Position numbers and translations under genes: made by a program. The notes beneath the pieces were generated by a model, which saw only the letters and a list, made by a program, of their open reading frames with translations, was not told where the DNA came from and did not search any database. From assembly GCF_900101525.1 (NCBI RefSeq), contig NZ_FMZD01000011.1, positions 23,783 through 87,782 of the forward strand: a stretch of 64,000 bases of DNA, read 5' to 3'. Positions 38,471 through 47,282 of the stretch are shown here, piece by piece (positions within the stretch are counted from its first letter, which is position 1; every line of letters begins with the position of its first letter). Origin of the DNA: Marinilactibacillus psychrotolerans (GTDB lineage Bacteria; Bacillota; Bacilli; Lactobacillales; Carnobacteriaceae_A).

Positions 38471-38492
38471 GGAGGATTTAATTCCTCCTTTT
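38471..38492 (+). terminator. Intercistronic stem-loop after the binding-protein gene
   Basis: Arms GGAGGA and TCCTCC with a 6-base loop and four T residues; a weak terminator or stabilising hairpin. Confidence 0.5.
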
Positions 38493-38525
38493 ACATATTG
38501 TTTAAAAAAAGATTGGAGTTGTAAA

Positions 38526-39431
38526 ATGGAAACACAAATGAAGAGAGATTCGCTGAAAAAGAGAAAACTAAAGGAAAGGTTAACTGCTTATTCATTTATT
38601 GCACCAAATTTTATAGGATTTGCAATCTTTACATTAGGTCCAATTTTTTTTGCGATTATGCTAGCTTTTCATCAATGGGATGGTAGTAACGATATGACCT
38701 TCATTGGTTTAGATAATTTCAGAGAGATGTTCGGTGATGATCGAGTTAAGGATGCATTATGGAACACAATAGTCTATGTTCTGGCAACTGTACCATTGAC
38801 CTTGGCTTGTGCATTGTTTTTAGCAACTTTACTAAATAGTAAAATTAAAGGACGAAACATTTTTAGAACAATTGCTTTCTTTCCTTATGTGGCTTCTCTA
38901 GTAGCAGTAGCTGCAGTTTGGAACATGATTTTTCATCCAGTGAATGGACCAATCAATGAGATATTACGTATGATTGGAATTTTAGATCCACCTCGTTGGG
39001 CTGCAGATAGTGAATGGGCAATGTTCACTTTGGTACTATTCAGTGTCTGGAAACAAATGGGATACTACATGGTTATTTTCCTTGCTGGACTACAAGGGGT
39101 TTCAGAAGAATTGTATGAAGCAGCAAATTTAGATGGAGCGGGTAGATGGGGAAAATTCTGGCATGTGACTTTACCCCAGCTTCGTCCAGTAACATTCTTT
39201 GTGCTAATGATTTTAACCATTAACAGTTTTAAAGTATATGATTTCGTTTATATGATTACACAAGCTGGACCAGGAACATCGACGTTAGTATTGGTCTATG
39301 AAATCTATAATACAGCTTTCTTAAATTGGAATTTAGGATATTCAAGTGCTATCTCAATGTTATTACTTGGACTTGTATTAATTGTAACTTTAGTGCAGTT
39401 TTTAGGTGAGAAGAAATTTACAAACCAATAG
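38526..39431 (+). CDS. ABC sugar permease (UgpA/MalF family)
   Basis: A 301-residue protein with six membrane helices. The coupling loop reads EELYEAANLDGAGRWGKFWHVTLPQLRP, the EAA motif of the MalFG family, and the N-terminus shows YSFIAPNFIGFAIFTLGPIFFAI. It pairs with the permease gene 15 bases downstream. No ATPase gene is in the operon, which is normal for such systems that share an MsmK-type ATPase. Confidence 0.94.
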   Translation: METQMKRDSLKKRKLKERLTAYSFIAPNFIGFAIFTLGPIFFAIMLAFHQWDGSNDMTFIGLDNFREMFGDDRVKDALWNTIVYVLATVPLTLACALFLATLLNSKIKGRNIFRTIAFFPYVASLVAVAAVWNMIFHPVNGPINEILRMIGILDPPRWAADSEWAMFTLVLFSVWKQMGYYMVIFLAGLQGVSEELYEAANLDGAGRWGKFWHVTLPQLRPVTFFVLMILTINSFKVYDFVYMITQAGPGTSTLVLVYEIYNTAFLNWNLGYSSAISMLLLGLVLIVTLVQFLGEKKFTNQ

Positions 39432-39446
39432 AAGGAGTCAGAATAA

Positions 39447-40274
39447 ATGAAATCAAATAAGGTAGTATCAAAATTTTTTATCTATATTCTTTTGATTGCG
39501 GTAACAATTACGATGATTTTTCCATTTCTGTGGATGTTATCGTCTTCTATAAAATTTGATAGAGATATCTTCATTTTTCCCATTCAGTGGATACCAGATC
39601 AACCTGTTTGGAGTAACTTTATAGATATATGGACGAGGATACCATTAGCTACATTTATTTATAATACTGCTAAGATTACGCTGATTGTTACTTTATTACA
39701 ATTGACTACCAGCAGTTTCGCTGCCTATGCGTTCTCAAAGTTGGAATTTAAGGGAAGAAACCTTCTTTTCGTAGCTTATATAGCAACGATTGCTGTACCA
39801 TGGCAGGCATATATGGTTCCTCAATTCATAATGATGCGTTCACTTGGGTTAAATAATACCCATCTAGCTATCATATTACTTCAAGCCTTCTCAGCATTTG
39901 GTGTTTTTATGATGAGACAGTTTTATCAAGGAATACCTGATTCGTTGATTGAGGCGGCCAGAATGGATGGAATGAATGATTACCAGATTTATTATCGTAT
40001 AATGCTGCCATTATCAAAACCAGCATTAAGTACATTAACAATCTTTACTTTTGTAAACACATGGAATGATTTCTTAGGTCCGTTACTTTATTTAACAAGA
40101 GATGAATTGAAAACGATTCAAATTGGTTTACGAATGTTTATCACGCAATATTCAGCAGAGTATGGATTGATTATGGCTGCATCGGTTGTTGTTTTGATTC
40201 CTGTACTGGTTGTTTTCTTATCCTTGCAAAGACACTTCGTTCAGGGTGTTGCAGCAATTGGAGTTAAAGGCTAA
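39447..40274 (+). CDS. ABC sugar permease (UgpE/MalG family)
   Basis: A 275-residue partner permease with six helices. The EAA loop is DSLIEAARMDGMNDYQIYYRIMLPLSKPAL, and FPFLWMLSSSIK is typical of the family start. AAGGAG lies in the gap of 15 bases after the preceding permease. Confidence 0.94.
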   Translation: MKSNKVVSKFFIYILLIAVTITMIFPFLWMLSSSIKFDRDIFIFPIQWIPDQPVWSNFIDIWTRIPLATFIYNTAKITLIVTLLQLTTSSFAAYAFSKLEFKGRNLLFVAYIATIAVPWQAYMVPQFIMMRSLGLNNTHLAIILLQAFSAFGVFMMRQFYQGIPDSLIEAARMDGMNDYQIYYRIMLPLSKPALSTLTIFTFVNTWNDFLGPLLYLTRDELKTIQIGLRMFITQYSAEYGLIMAASVVVLIPVLVVFLSLQRHFVQGVAAIGVKG

Positions 40275-40303
40275 TTTATAATAGTAAAGGAGAGAGAGCC
40301 ATT

Positions 40304-40873
40304 TTGCACTTTAAAAAGCAGTATTTTATTTTAGGAGTACTCGTTTTTGTTCTCTTATATTTACTTGATCCAATTAGCTTAGTAGAAACAAAAGAGGTAA
40401 AGCTAAATGCTTATATAGCAAACAGCTCGCTTACGAGCAATGAAAGCAAAGCAATAATGGAACAATTCAAAGGGGAGTATAATTATGTTTCAAATGAGAA
40501 GGAGGAATATTCGTTAGTTACAGATCTGTTTCTCTCAGTGAGCGATCCAAATCCTGCAGAATTAATGGATGCTGGTAGATTGACTGCACAGATTGCAGGA
40601 AAAGAATTAGACATACTGATTTCTAACAAAGAGGTAATAGAACATTATTATAAGTTAGAAGGATTTGAAAATTTAAATGAATTAATTGGTGAAAAAGCCT
40701 TATTTGCGGATGAGCAATTGTTAAATGACCAGAATCATACTTATGCTGTTCAACTAAAGACATTTAGTAATCAATACCATCTCACAACTGATACTTGGAT
40801 AGCTATCCCTAGAACATCAGAGAGAAAAGAGACAGCAGTCCAGTTCATAGAATATTTATTAAAGGAGTTTTAG
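40304..40873 (+). CDS. Membrane-anchored protein resembling part of a solute-binding domain
   Basis: A 189-residue product with one N-terminal membrane helix (YFILGVLVFVLLYLLDPISL) and an outer domain. The outer domain has ELDILISNKEVIEHYYKLEGF, FENLNELIGEKALFADEQLL, and TWIAIPRTSERKETAVQFIEYLL. The last segment resembles the C-terminal part of family-1 solute-binding proteins. At half their size, it is either a reduced binding protein or an accessory subunit. TTG start at 40304 with AAAGGAG 11 bases upstream. Placed between the permeases and the YesL gene. Exact family not recognised. Confidence 0.65.
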   Translation: MHFKKQYFILGVLVFVLLYLLDPISLVETKEVKLNAYIANSSLTSNESKAIMEQFKGEYNYVSNEKEEYSLVTDLFLSVSDPNPAELMDAGRLTAQIAGKELDILISNKEVIEHYYKLEGFENLNELIGEKALFADEQLLNDQNHTYAVQLKTFSNQYHLTTDTWIAIPRTSERKETAVQFIEYLLKEF

Positions 40874-40883
40874 GAGGATAAAT

Positions 40884-41507
40884 ATGTTTAAAAAAATGTT
40901 CGATTTAAATCAACCACTTTGGAGAATGATGGGTTTCTTATCTGATATGATGTTGCTGACTCTTGTTTGGGTGCTATTCAGTATACCAATCGTAACGATT
41001 GGACCAGCGACGATTGCACTTTTTAAGGTCTGTGCTATTCAGTTAAATGGAAGGGACCAAGGTATACTTAAAAATTACTATTATTCCTTTTTTGGTTGTT
41101 TTAAACAAACGATACTTCCGGGTATTCTTTCTATAAGTATTATTGGTTTACTAATATTCAGTATCTTCTTTTACAATTCTATAAGTTCGGAACTAACAAC
41201 GTTTTTACTATTTATCAGCTTATTTACACTTCTGTTTTGTGTTGCCCTATTAATCGTTGTGGCTCCATTAACTGCAATATTAGAAGGGAAAGTTTCGGAC
41301 ATCGTAAAATTAGCATTTGTATTATCTGTCCAAAAAATACAGTGGACTTTTCTTTTATTAATGACTACTATATCCACAGTCTTCATAACAGTCTATGTCG
41401 CTCCTTATATTTCTCTATTTTCTGTAGGGTTACTTGCTATATTGAATACGAAAGTCGTGACTCATTTGTATGAAGACAGTTCATTAGATATACAAGCACT
41501 TCAATAG
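40884..41507 (+). CDS. YesL/DUF624 family membrane protein
   Basis: A 207-residue protein with about five membrane helices and the DUF624 start WRMMGFLSDMMLLTLVWVLFSIPIVTIGPATIALF. Such proteins accompany family-1 sugar ABC systems for complex glycans, as yesL does in the Bacillus rhamnogalacturonan cluster. Function is not known; a role in transporter assembly or regulation is suspected. It lies 10 bases after the previous gene. Confidence 0.87.
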   Translation: MFKKMFDLNQPLWRMMGFLSDMMLLTLVWVLFSIPIVTIGPATIALFKVCAIQLNGRDQGILKNYYYSFFGCFKQTILPGILSISIIGLLIFSIFFYNSISSELTTFLLFISLFTLLFCVALLIVVAPLTAILEGKVSDIVKLAFVLSVQKIQWTFLLLMTTISTVFITVYVAPYISLFSVGLLAILNTKVVTHLYEDSSLDIQALQ

Positions 41508-41523
41508 AGAATGGAGAGTTTAA

Positions 41524-42363
41524 ATGATGATTAACATAAGCTTATTTGATCAGTATGGACAAATGAAATTAGGTAAAAATGATTATGACGATACTGCCGC
41601 TTTAATGACTAGTACAGGAGAAGAGCGAGTATATATCGCTACACAATATCTCGAATATCATGAAGGCGATTATTTTGAAATAGAACTTTCAGAACCTAAA
41701 CAGTATCTTGTTGTTCAATTAGACCAAACTTTATCACCTTCTACTATTTTCATACAAGGAAAGAAATGGAGATATAATCTACCTCTGCAAGATGATTGGA
41801 AAGAGTCTTCATCTGACATTGCTTTTAAAGGGAAAAGACATTATGTATCTGTGCGGAAAGCAGAAACTTATGAAATTGAATCCTATCAGAATCTTACATT
41901 GAATACGCATGACTCAAAAGAAGATACTGGAGCGTACCCACATGCCAGTGCAAATGTTGAAACAAGAAACGATTCTACTTTCTTTGCTTTAAATGCAATC
42001 GATGGCATTTATGCAAATCTTAGTCATGGATCTTTTCCCTTCCAATCATGGGGGATTAATCAACAAGATGATGCAGAATTAAAAATTGATTTTGGTAGAG
42101 TAGTTGCAATAAGTGAGCTTGAATTAACAATCCGCGCAGATTTTCCTCATGATAATTTTTGGACAAAAGGAACAATTGCATTTTCTGATGGAACTGAAAT
42201 AAAATTAGACCTCGCGAAAACTCCAGAACCTCAGCGTTATAAAATTGATATGAAAGAAACAAATTGGATCAAATTGAAACAGTTAATAAAATCTCAGGAA
42301 TCTGATTCTCCATTTCCAGCATTAACTCAAATAGCAGCCTTCGGAGATAATATAGTTAATTAG
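41524..42363 (+). CDS. Unassigned protein with a discoidin/carbohydrate-binding-like domain
   Basis: A 279-residue protein without signal peptide. The C-terminal half reads like a galactose-binding beta-sandwich (FFALNAIDGIYANLSHG, SFPFQSWGINQQDDAELKID, FGRVVAISELELTIRADFP). In F5/8 type C domains a similar phrase, A.DG, then W....ID.G....I..L.I, is standard. The N-terminal half is also beta-rich and unassigned. It is cytoplasmic, which is odd for a carbohydrate-binding module. It may hold oligosaccharides for the neighbouring lyase, or be a chaperone-like enzyme. Confidence 0.6.
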   Translation: MMINISLFDQYGQMKLGKNDYDDTAALMTSTGEERVYIATQYLEYHEGDYFEIELSEPKQYLVVQLDQTLSPSTIFIQGKKWRYNLPLQDDWKESSSDIAFKGKRHYVSVRKAETYEIESYQNLTLNTHDSKEDTGAYPHASANVETRNDSTFFALNAIDGIYANLSHGSFPFQSWGINQQDDAELKIDFGRVVAISELELTIRADFPHDNFWTKGTIAFSDGTEIKLDLAKTPEPQRYKIDMKETNWIKLKQLIKSQESDSPFPALTQIAAFGDNIVN

Positions 42364-42473
42364 CAATAAATACGGATAATTTAAGCACTTATGTCGTACT
42401 AATCTATTAGTTACTTTGACTTGAAGATGTAAAAGCAAAAGTTGTACATCATTTTATAACAGGGGGTATACAC

Positions 42474-44189
42474 TTGATAATCGGATCAGACTTAAAAAAA
42501 CATAGTAAGTACTTTGAAGTAATAGAACATTTCAAAACTCAAGTCTATACATATTTCCCTGCAGCGCCAAGGTATGATGAATTTCAGCTATTCTTAAAAA
42601 CTGGAAATCGTATAGTATATGAAGATAAATACTTTGAACGAAGAAAGCAACTAACTTATCTCGGTCTATTATTACTAGATGATCCAGCAAACCAGAAATA
42701 TAAAGTTAAGCTGGAAAACCTGATTTATTCAATCTGTAATGAATTTACATGGTGTCTACCAGCTCATGTAGATATAGATAAAGAGTTTAATTGTAAGGAA
42801 AAGAAATTCACACTTGATTTATTTTCTACTGAAACTGCATTTACTCTGTCAGAACTGTACAGATTATTAGGAGAAGTTTTATCTAAAGATATTTTAAACT
42901 TGATGCATGCTGCTATTTTTCAACGCGTAATCAATCCTTTCCTTTCTGAAAAATGGAGTTTTGAAGATAAAGCAAATAACTGGTCTTCAGTTTGTGCTGG
43001 TTCTATTGGTATTTCAGCCCTCTACATAATGAATGATTCTAGGGATAGAACGATTATCTTGAGTCGAGTGAATCAAGCAATGAAGGTTTTTCTATCTGGG
43101 TATGGTAAGGATGGTGCTTGTTTAGAAGGGCTCAATTATTGGCAATATGGCTTTCGCTACTTTACTTATTATTCAGACATGTATGAATCACAAACAGGGA
43201 GTCACTATTTAAGTGATACTGATTTAAACAAGATTAAATCTATTGCAGCTTTCCAGCAAAAGATGTACGCATATGAAAGAACAGTATTTAATATTTCTGA
43301 TTCTCCTTCTAGTATGGTACCGGCATATGATTTAGCGCATTACTATCATTTATTGTTTCCAAAAGATGTTAGTATTCCAGTTTCTGATTGGGCTGTAAAT
43401 GAATTGCTTGACCATTGTGGACGTTGGGCACCTGTTATTCGTACTTTAATGTGGGAGAAACAGTCGATCAATAGTAAAAATAATAAAGAAGAATGTTATT
43501 GGTTGGAAGATATAGGTATCTACATTTTTAATAATAAGTACTTACAGTTTCTAAGCAAAGGCGGATCCAATGATGAGCCACACAATCATAATGACTTAGG
43601 ACATTTTATCTTCCATTTTAAAGAACAACCTATCTGTATAGATCTTGGGGCTCCTCAATACACAAAAGATTACTTCGATGATAAACGATACGATTATATC
43701 CAAGCATCTTCAAAAGGGCATTCTGTTCCGATAATTAATGGAAAGTACCAAGTAGATGGCGAAGGAATTTTTAGTCGACCTATAGTATATGATCAAGTGA
43801 ATCAACTTGTAACCTATGACTTAACTAGAGCTTATGAGAACAATGAAATAGACTCATTTAATAGAACTTTCAAGTTATCCCCTGAAGTGAATAGACTTGA
43901 TGTAGTGGACAACTATTTATTTACGGTCCATCACAATCAAATTGAACAAAGAATATTCTTTTCAAAAATGGAAATAGAAAGCCGTACAGATTTCCAACTG
44001 ATTTTTAGAAATAGGGTAATACGAACTATTGTTACTTTTTCAACTTATATTGAATCATATAAAACCAATAGTTTTAAATATATCGATCATTTTGGATCAG
44101 AAAAAGAAGCAACTATGGTCAGTATTTATGCTAAAAATATTCCATGTAAGTACAAAATGGAATTCTCCATACAATGTTTTGAAATTTAG
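42474..44189 (+). CDS. Heparinase II/III-family polysaccharide lyase-like protein, cytoplasmic
   Basis: A 571-residue protein with an N-terminal alpha/alpha toroid (NWSSVCAGSIGISALY, EGLNYWQYGFRYFTYYSD) and a C-terminal beta-sandwich. The family signature is GGSNDEPHNHNDLGHFIFHF near residue 362 and SKGHSVPIINGKYQV near residue 413, which carry the His and Tyr/Asn positions used in beta-elimination. There is no signal peptide. Family members cleave uronate-containing polysaccharides (heparin, alginate, ulvan oligosaccharides). Here it probably acts on imported oligosaccharides, giving the GH88 enzyme its substrate. TTG start at 42474 with GGGGG upstream. Confidence 0.82.
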   Translation: MIIGSDLKKHSKYFEVIEHFKTQVYTYFPAAPRYDEFQLFLKTGNRIVYEDKYFERRKQLTYLGLLLLDDPANQKYKVKLENLIYSICNEFTWCLPAHVDIDKEFNCKEKKFTLDLFSTETAFTLSELYRLLGEVLSKDILNLMHAAIFQRVINPFLSEKWSFEDKANNWSSVCAGSIGISALYIMNDSRDRTIILSRVNQAMKVFLSGYGKDGACLEGLNYWQYGFRYFTYYSDMYESQTGSHYLSDTDLNKIKSIAAFQQKMYAYERTVFNISDSPSSMVPAYDLAHYYHLLFPKDVSIPVSDWAVNELLDHCGRWAPVIRTLMWEKQSINSKNNKEECYWLEDIGIYIFNNKYLQFLSKGGSNDEPHNHNDLGHFIFHFKEQPICIDLGAPQYTKDYFDDKRYDYIQASSKGHSVPIINGKYQVDGEGIFSRPIVYDQVNQLVTYDLTRAYENNEIDSFNRTFKLSPEVNRLDVVDNYLFTVHHNQIEQRIFFSKMEIESRTDFQLIFRNRVIRTIVTFSTYIESYKTNSFKYIDHFGSEKEATMVSIYAKNIPCKYKMEFSIQCFEI

Positions 44190-44199
44190 GAGGAATTAT

Positions 44200-46014
44200 A
44201 TGAATAAAATAATGAACAATCCGTTAAAAACAAGAAATGATGTTATTGAAGCTTTGAATGAACTATTAGAACCGTTTAATGATAAATTTGATGATAAATT
44301 AACAGGAATAGAATTGATTGCAACTGGAGTAGGGTATGGAGGAAAAACGGCTAGTATAGAGACAATGCTGAGGTTGCTCTGGGGACTTGTACCATTAGAA
44401 GTGAATCAGATAAATCATCCACAATCTAAAAGAGTATTAAAAGGAATTATTAATGGAACAAATCCTGATCATGAGCAGTACTGGGGAGAATTAACAGATT
44501 TTGATCAGTTGATTGTCGAAATGTCAGCTATTGGATATATGCTTTTATTATCTCCCGAAGTATTTTGGAATCCGCTAACCGAAAAAGAGAAAACAAATCT
44601 AGTTCAATATCTTCATAAAGTGAATAAAGTAGAAGCACATGATTGCAATTGGTTGTTTTTTGCAGTTTTAATTAATCTAGGCCTTAAAAACGTTGGTAGA
44701 TCCTATGACCAAGATGTTATAACAAAAAACTTGAACCGAATAGAAGACTACTATATTGGAGATGGATGGTACAAAGACGGACCGGATGCTCACATTGATT
44801 ATTATGTTGCATTTGCAATCCATTTTTATAGCTTAATTTATTCTATAGCAATGGAAAAAGAAGATCCAAAACGATGTAAGCTTTATAAAGAGCGAGCTAA
44901 ACTTTTTTCAGATAAATTTGTCTATTGGTTTTCTAAAGAGGGGCAAGGCATACCGTATGGTAGAAGTATGACCTATCGTTTCAGTCAAGTAGCGTTTTTT
45001 ACAGTCTATATATTAGCAGAAGTAGATTCAAAGGATATCGGATGGATGAAAGGTGTCATGCTGAGACATCTAAGATATTGGTTTAAACAACCTATTTTTA
45101 ATGGGGACGGTACGTTGTCGGTAGGATACACTTATCCAAATCTGCATATGAGTGAAAATTATAATTCACCTGGTTCGCCTTATTGGTCATTAAAAAGCTT
45201 TCTGATATTAGCTTTACCAGAGAACCATCTTTTCTGGGCGACGATAGAATCGCCGTTTCCCGATTTAAAAGAAATTTATAATGACTCTAAAACTGAACAA
45301 TCTATTATTAGAGACGGTAAACATGTCGTTATGTTTCCTAATGGATACAGACATATGGACGAGCATACTCATACTGCTGCAAAATATGAGAAATTTGCTT
45401 ATTCTACACACTTTGGATTTAGTGTTTCTCGTTCTAATGTCTCATTATCTGAAGGGGCTTTCGACTCTATGTTGGCGCTTAGTGAAGACGGAGAATACTA
45501 TCGAGTCAAGCGTAAAGTTGTTGAGAAAGAGTTTCATGATGAATATTTTTATATGAAATGGCAGCCTTGGAAAGATGTAACAGTTAATACTTGGATAATT
45601 CCAGGGTTACCATGGCATATAAGAATTCATAAAATCATATCTGCCAGAGATTTGAAATTAACGGATGGTGGGTTTGCCATAGAAAGCATTCCGAAAGGCA
45701 AGTTATTGGATCTATCTAAAGAGTATGAATGTTATTTAGAGTCTAACGAGAAGTCTGTGGGTGCAATTGACTTGCTTAATGATGGAGTTATAGAAAGCGT
45801 TACAGCAAACAGTAATACAAATATTCTTCATCCAAATACGATTATACCTTCCATAACACACCATAAAAAACCTGGTGAACATTTATTAATCCATGGTTTT
45901 TACGGAGCATTAAATAAAAATGTTGATAGTTATAAAGAAAACGTCGTCTACTATAATGAAAATAATCATAAATTTCATCTAAATGGAAAAATAGTAAAAA
46001 TAAATATTGAATAG
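44200..46014 (+). CDS. DUF2264 family protein
   Basis: About 604 residues. The N-terminal two-thirds match DUF2264 (GVGYGGKTASIETMLRLLWG, YWGELTDFDQLIVEMSAIGY, YIGDGWYKDGPDAHIDYYVA). Repeated helical segments suggest an alpha/alpha-barrel; the C-terminal 230 residues are beta-rich. The layout is like that of polysaccharide lyases and glycan hydrolases, but no activity is established to my knowledge. ATG 44200 has AGGAGG upstream; the frame extends 57 codons into the previous gene without a site. Its place between a lyase and GH88 suggests oligosaccharide processing in the cytoplasm. Confidence 0.82.
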   Translation: MNKIMNNPLKTRNDVIEALNELLEPFNDKFDDKLTGIELIATGVGYGGKTASIETMLRLLWGLVPLEVNQINHPQSKRVLKGIINGTNPDHEQYWGELTDFDQLIVEMSAIGYMLLLSPEVFWNPLTEKEKTNLVQYLHKVNKVEAHDCNWLFFAVLINLGLKNVGRSYDQDVITKNLNRIEDYYIGDGWYKDGPDAHIDYYVAFAIHFYSLIYSIAMEKEDPKRCKLYKERAKLFSDKFVYWFSKEGQGIPYGRSMTYRFSQVAFFTVYILAEVDSKDIGWMKGVMLRHLRYWFKQPIFNGDGTLSVGYTYPNLHMSENYNSPGSPYWSLKSFLILALPENHLFWATIESPFPDLKEIYNDSKTEQSIIRDGKHVVMFPNGYRHMDEHTHTAAKYEKFAYSTHFGFSVSRSNVSLSEGAFDSMLALSEDGEYYRVKRKVVEKEFHDEYFYMKWQPWKDVTVNTWIIPGLPWHIRIHKIISARDLKLTDGGFAIESIPKGKLLDLSKEYECYLESNEKSVGAIDLLNDGVIESVTANSNTNILHPNTIIPSITHHKKPGEHLLIHGFYGALNKNVDSYKENVVYYNENNHKFHLNGKIVKINIE

Positions 46015-46025
46015 GAGATAATTAA

Positions 46026-47156
46026 ATGTCGGAGCAGTATGTAAAAGCAATAGAAGAAGTATTATCTAAGGTTGAAAAAAATATCATCACATACGAAGAA
46101 CAGTTTCCACACACAAGTAATGATAAAGTTTATGAATTGAATCCAAATGATAACTGGACAAATGGATTTTGGGTTGGAATACTTTGGCAAGTATATGAAT
46201 ATAGTGGTAATCTACTTTTCAAGCATTCTGCAGATGAAAAAACCGATCAGATGATTAATCGGCTTGATCAAAATAGAGATCTTGATACTCATGATATTGG
46301 GTTTCTATATATACCTTCTACTGGAGCGAAATGGCAATTAGAAAAAGACATAGAAGCCAAGTCAAAGACAATCGCTGCTGCAGATAGATTGATGCAAAGG
46401 TACCGCGAGCATATTGGTATTATTCAAGCTTGGGGACCACCCAATGATCCAGAGCAAGGTGGAAGAATCATTATAGATTGCTTGATGAATATTCCTCTTC
46501 TTTTTTGGGCAAGTGAAGTAACGAATGATAATAAATATAGAGAGGCTGCAATTGCTTTTGCGGATACAGCTAGAAGATATCTGGTTAGAGGAGACGATTC
46601 AACTTATCACACTTTTTACTTTGATCAAGAAACAGGGCAGCCTATAAGAGGTGCAACCCAACAGGGATATTCAGATGGATCTACATGGACTCGTGGTCAA
46701 GCATGGGCCATCTATGGATTTGCTCTAGCTTATCGTTATACAAAGAATCGATTATATTTAGAAACATCACTTAGAACAGCAAAGTACTTTATCAATCAAT
46801 TACCTGACAATTTAATAGCCCATTGGGATTTTGATGTTCCACTTGATAAAAATATTAAACCAGACAGCTCAGCATCCGCTATAGCTGCTTGTGGATTTCA
46901 CGAACTATTGGATTGGTTAGATAAAAATTCAAAAGAATATAAATTATTATACTCTACACTTGTAAAATCAATGGACACGTTGATATCTGAATATGCAACA
47001 GAAGAAGGATCACAAGGCTTCATAGACCATGGATCATATAGTGTAAGAGAAGGTAAATCTCCAGATGATTATGTCATATGGGGAGATTACTTTTACTTGG
47101 AAGCACTTCTTCGATTAGAAACGAATAAACGCGGATATTGGTATGAAACTAACTGA
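46026..47156 (+). CDS. GH88 unsaturated glucuronyl hydrolase
   Basis: It removes the terminal 4,5-unsaturated uronate from lyase products by hydrating the double bond. The 376-residue alpha6/alpha6 barrel has catalytic Asp90 in DTHDIGFLY and Asp151 in IIIDCLMNIPLLFWASE, equivalent to Asp88 and Asp149 of the Bacillus GL1 enzyme. TWTRGQAWAIYGFALAYRY is also diagnostic. No signal peptide. The released uronate rearranges to the KduI substrate, linking this operon with kduI-kduD. Confidence 0.94.
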   Translation: MSEQYVKAIEEVLSKVEKNIITYEEQFPHTSNDKVYELNPNDNWTNGFWVGILWQVYEYSGNLLFKHSADEKTDQMINRLDQNRDLDTHDIGFLYIPSTGAKWQLEKDIEAKSKTIAAADRLMQRYREHIGIIQAWGPPNDPEQGGRIIIDCLMNIPLLFWASEVTNDNKYREAAIAFADTARRYLVRGDDSTYHTFYFDQETGQPIRGATQQGYSDGSTWTRGQAWAIYGFALAYRYTKNRLYLETSLRTAKYFINQLPDNLIAHWDFDVPLDKNIKPDSSASAIAACGFHELLDWLDKNSKEYKLLYSTLVKSMDTLISEYATEEGSQGFIDHGSYSVREGKSPDDYVIWGDYFYLEALLRLETNKRGYWYETN

Positions 47157-47282
47157 GAAAATTTTACGAGAACTATAGAGAAATACGAATCTTGATTACT
47201 TTTAATTTAAATAGTAGAAATGACTTAGTTTAAGTGAAAAATAAAAGTCCTATCTCCTAAAATTATAAATGGTGGTGTAAAT

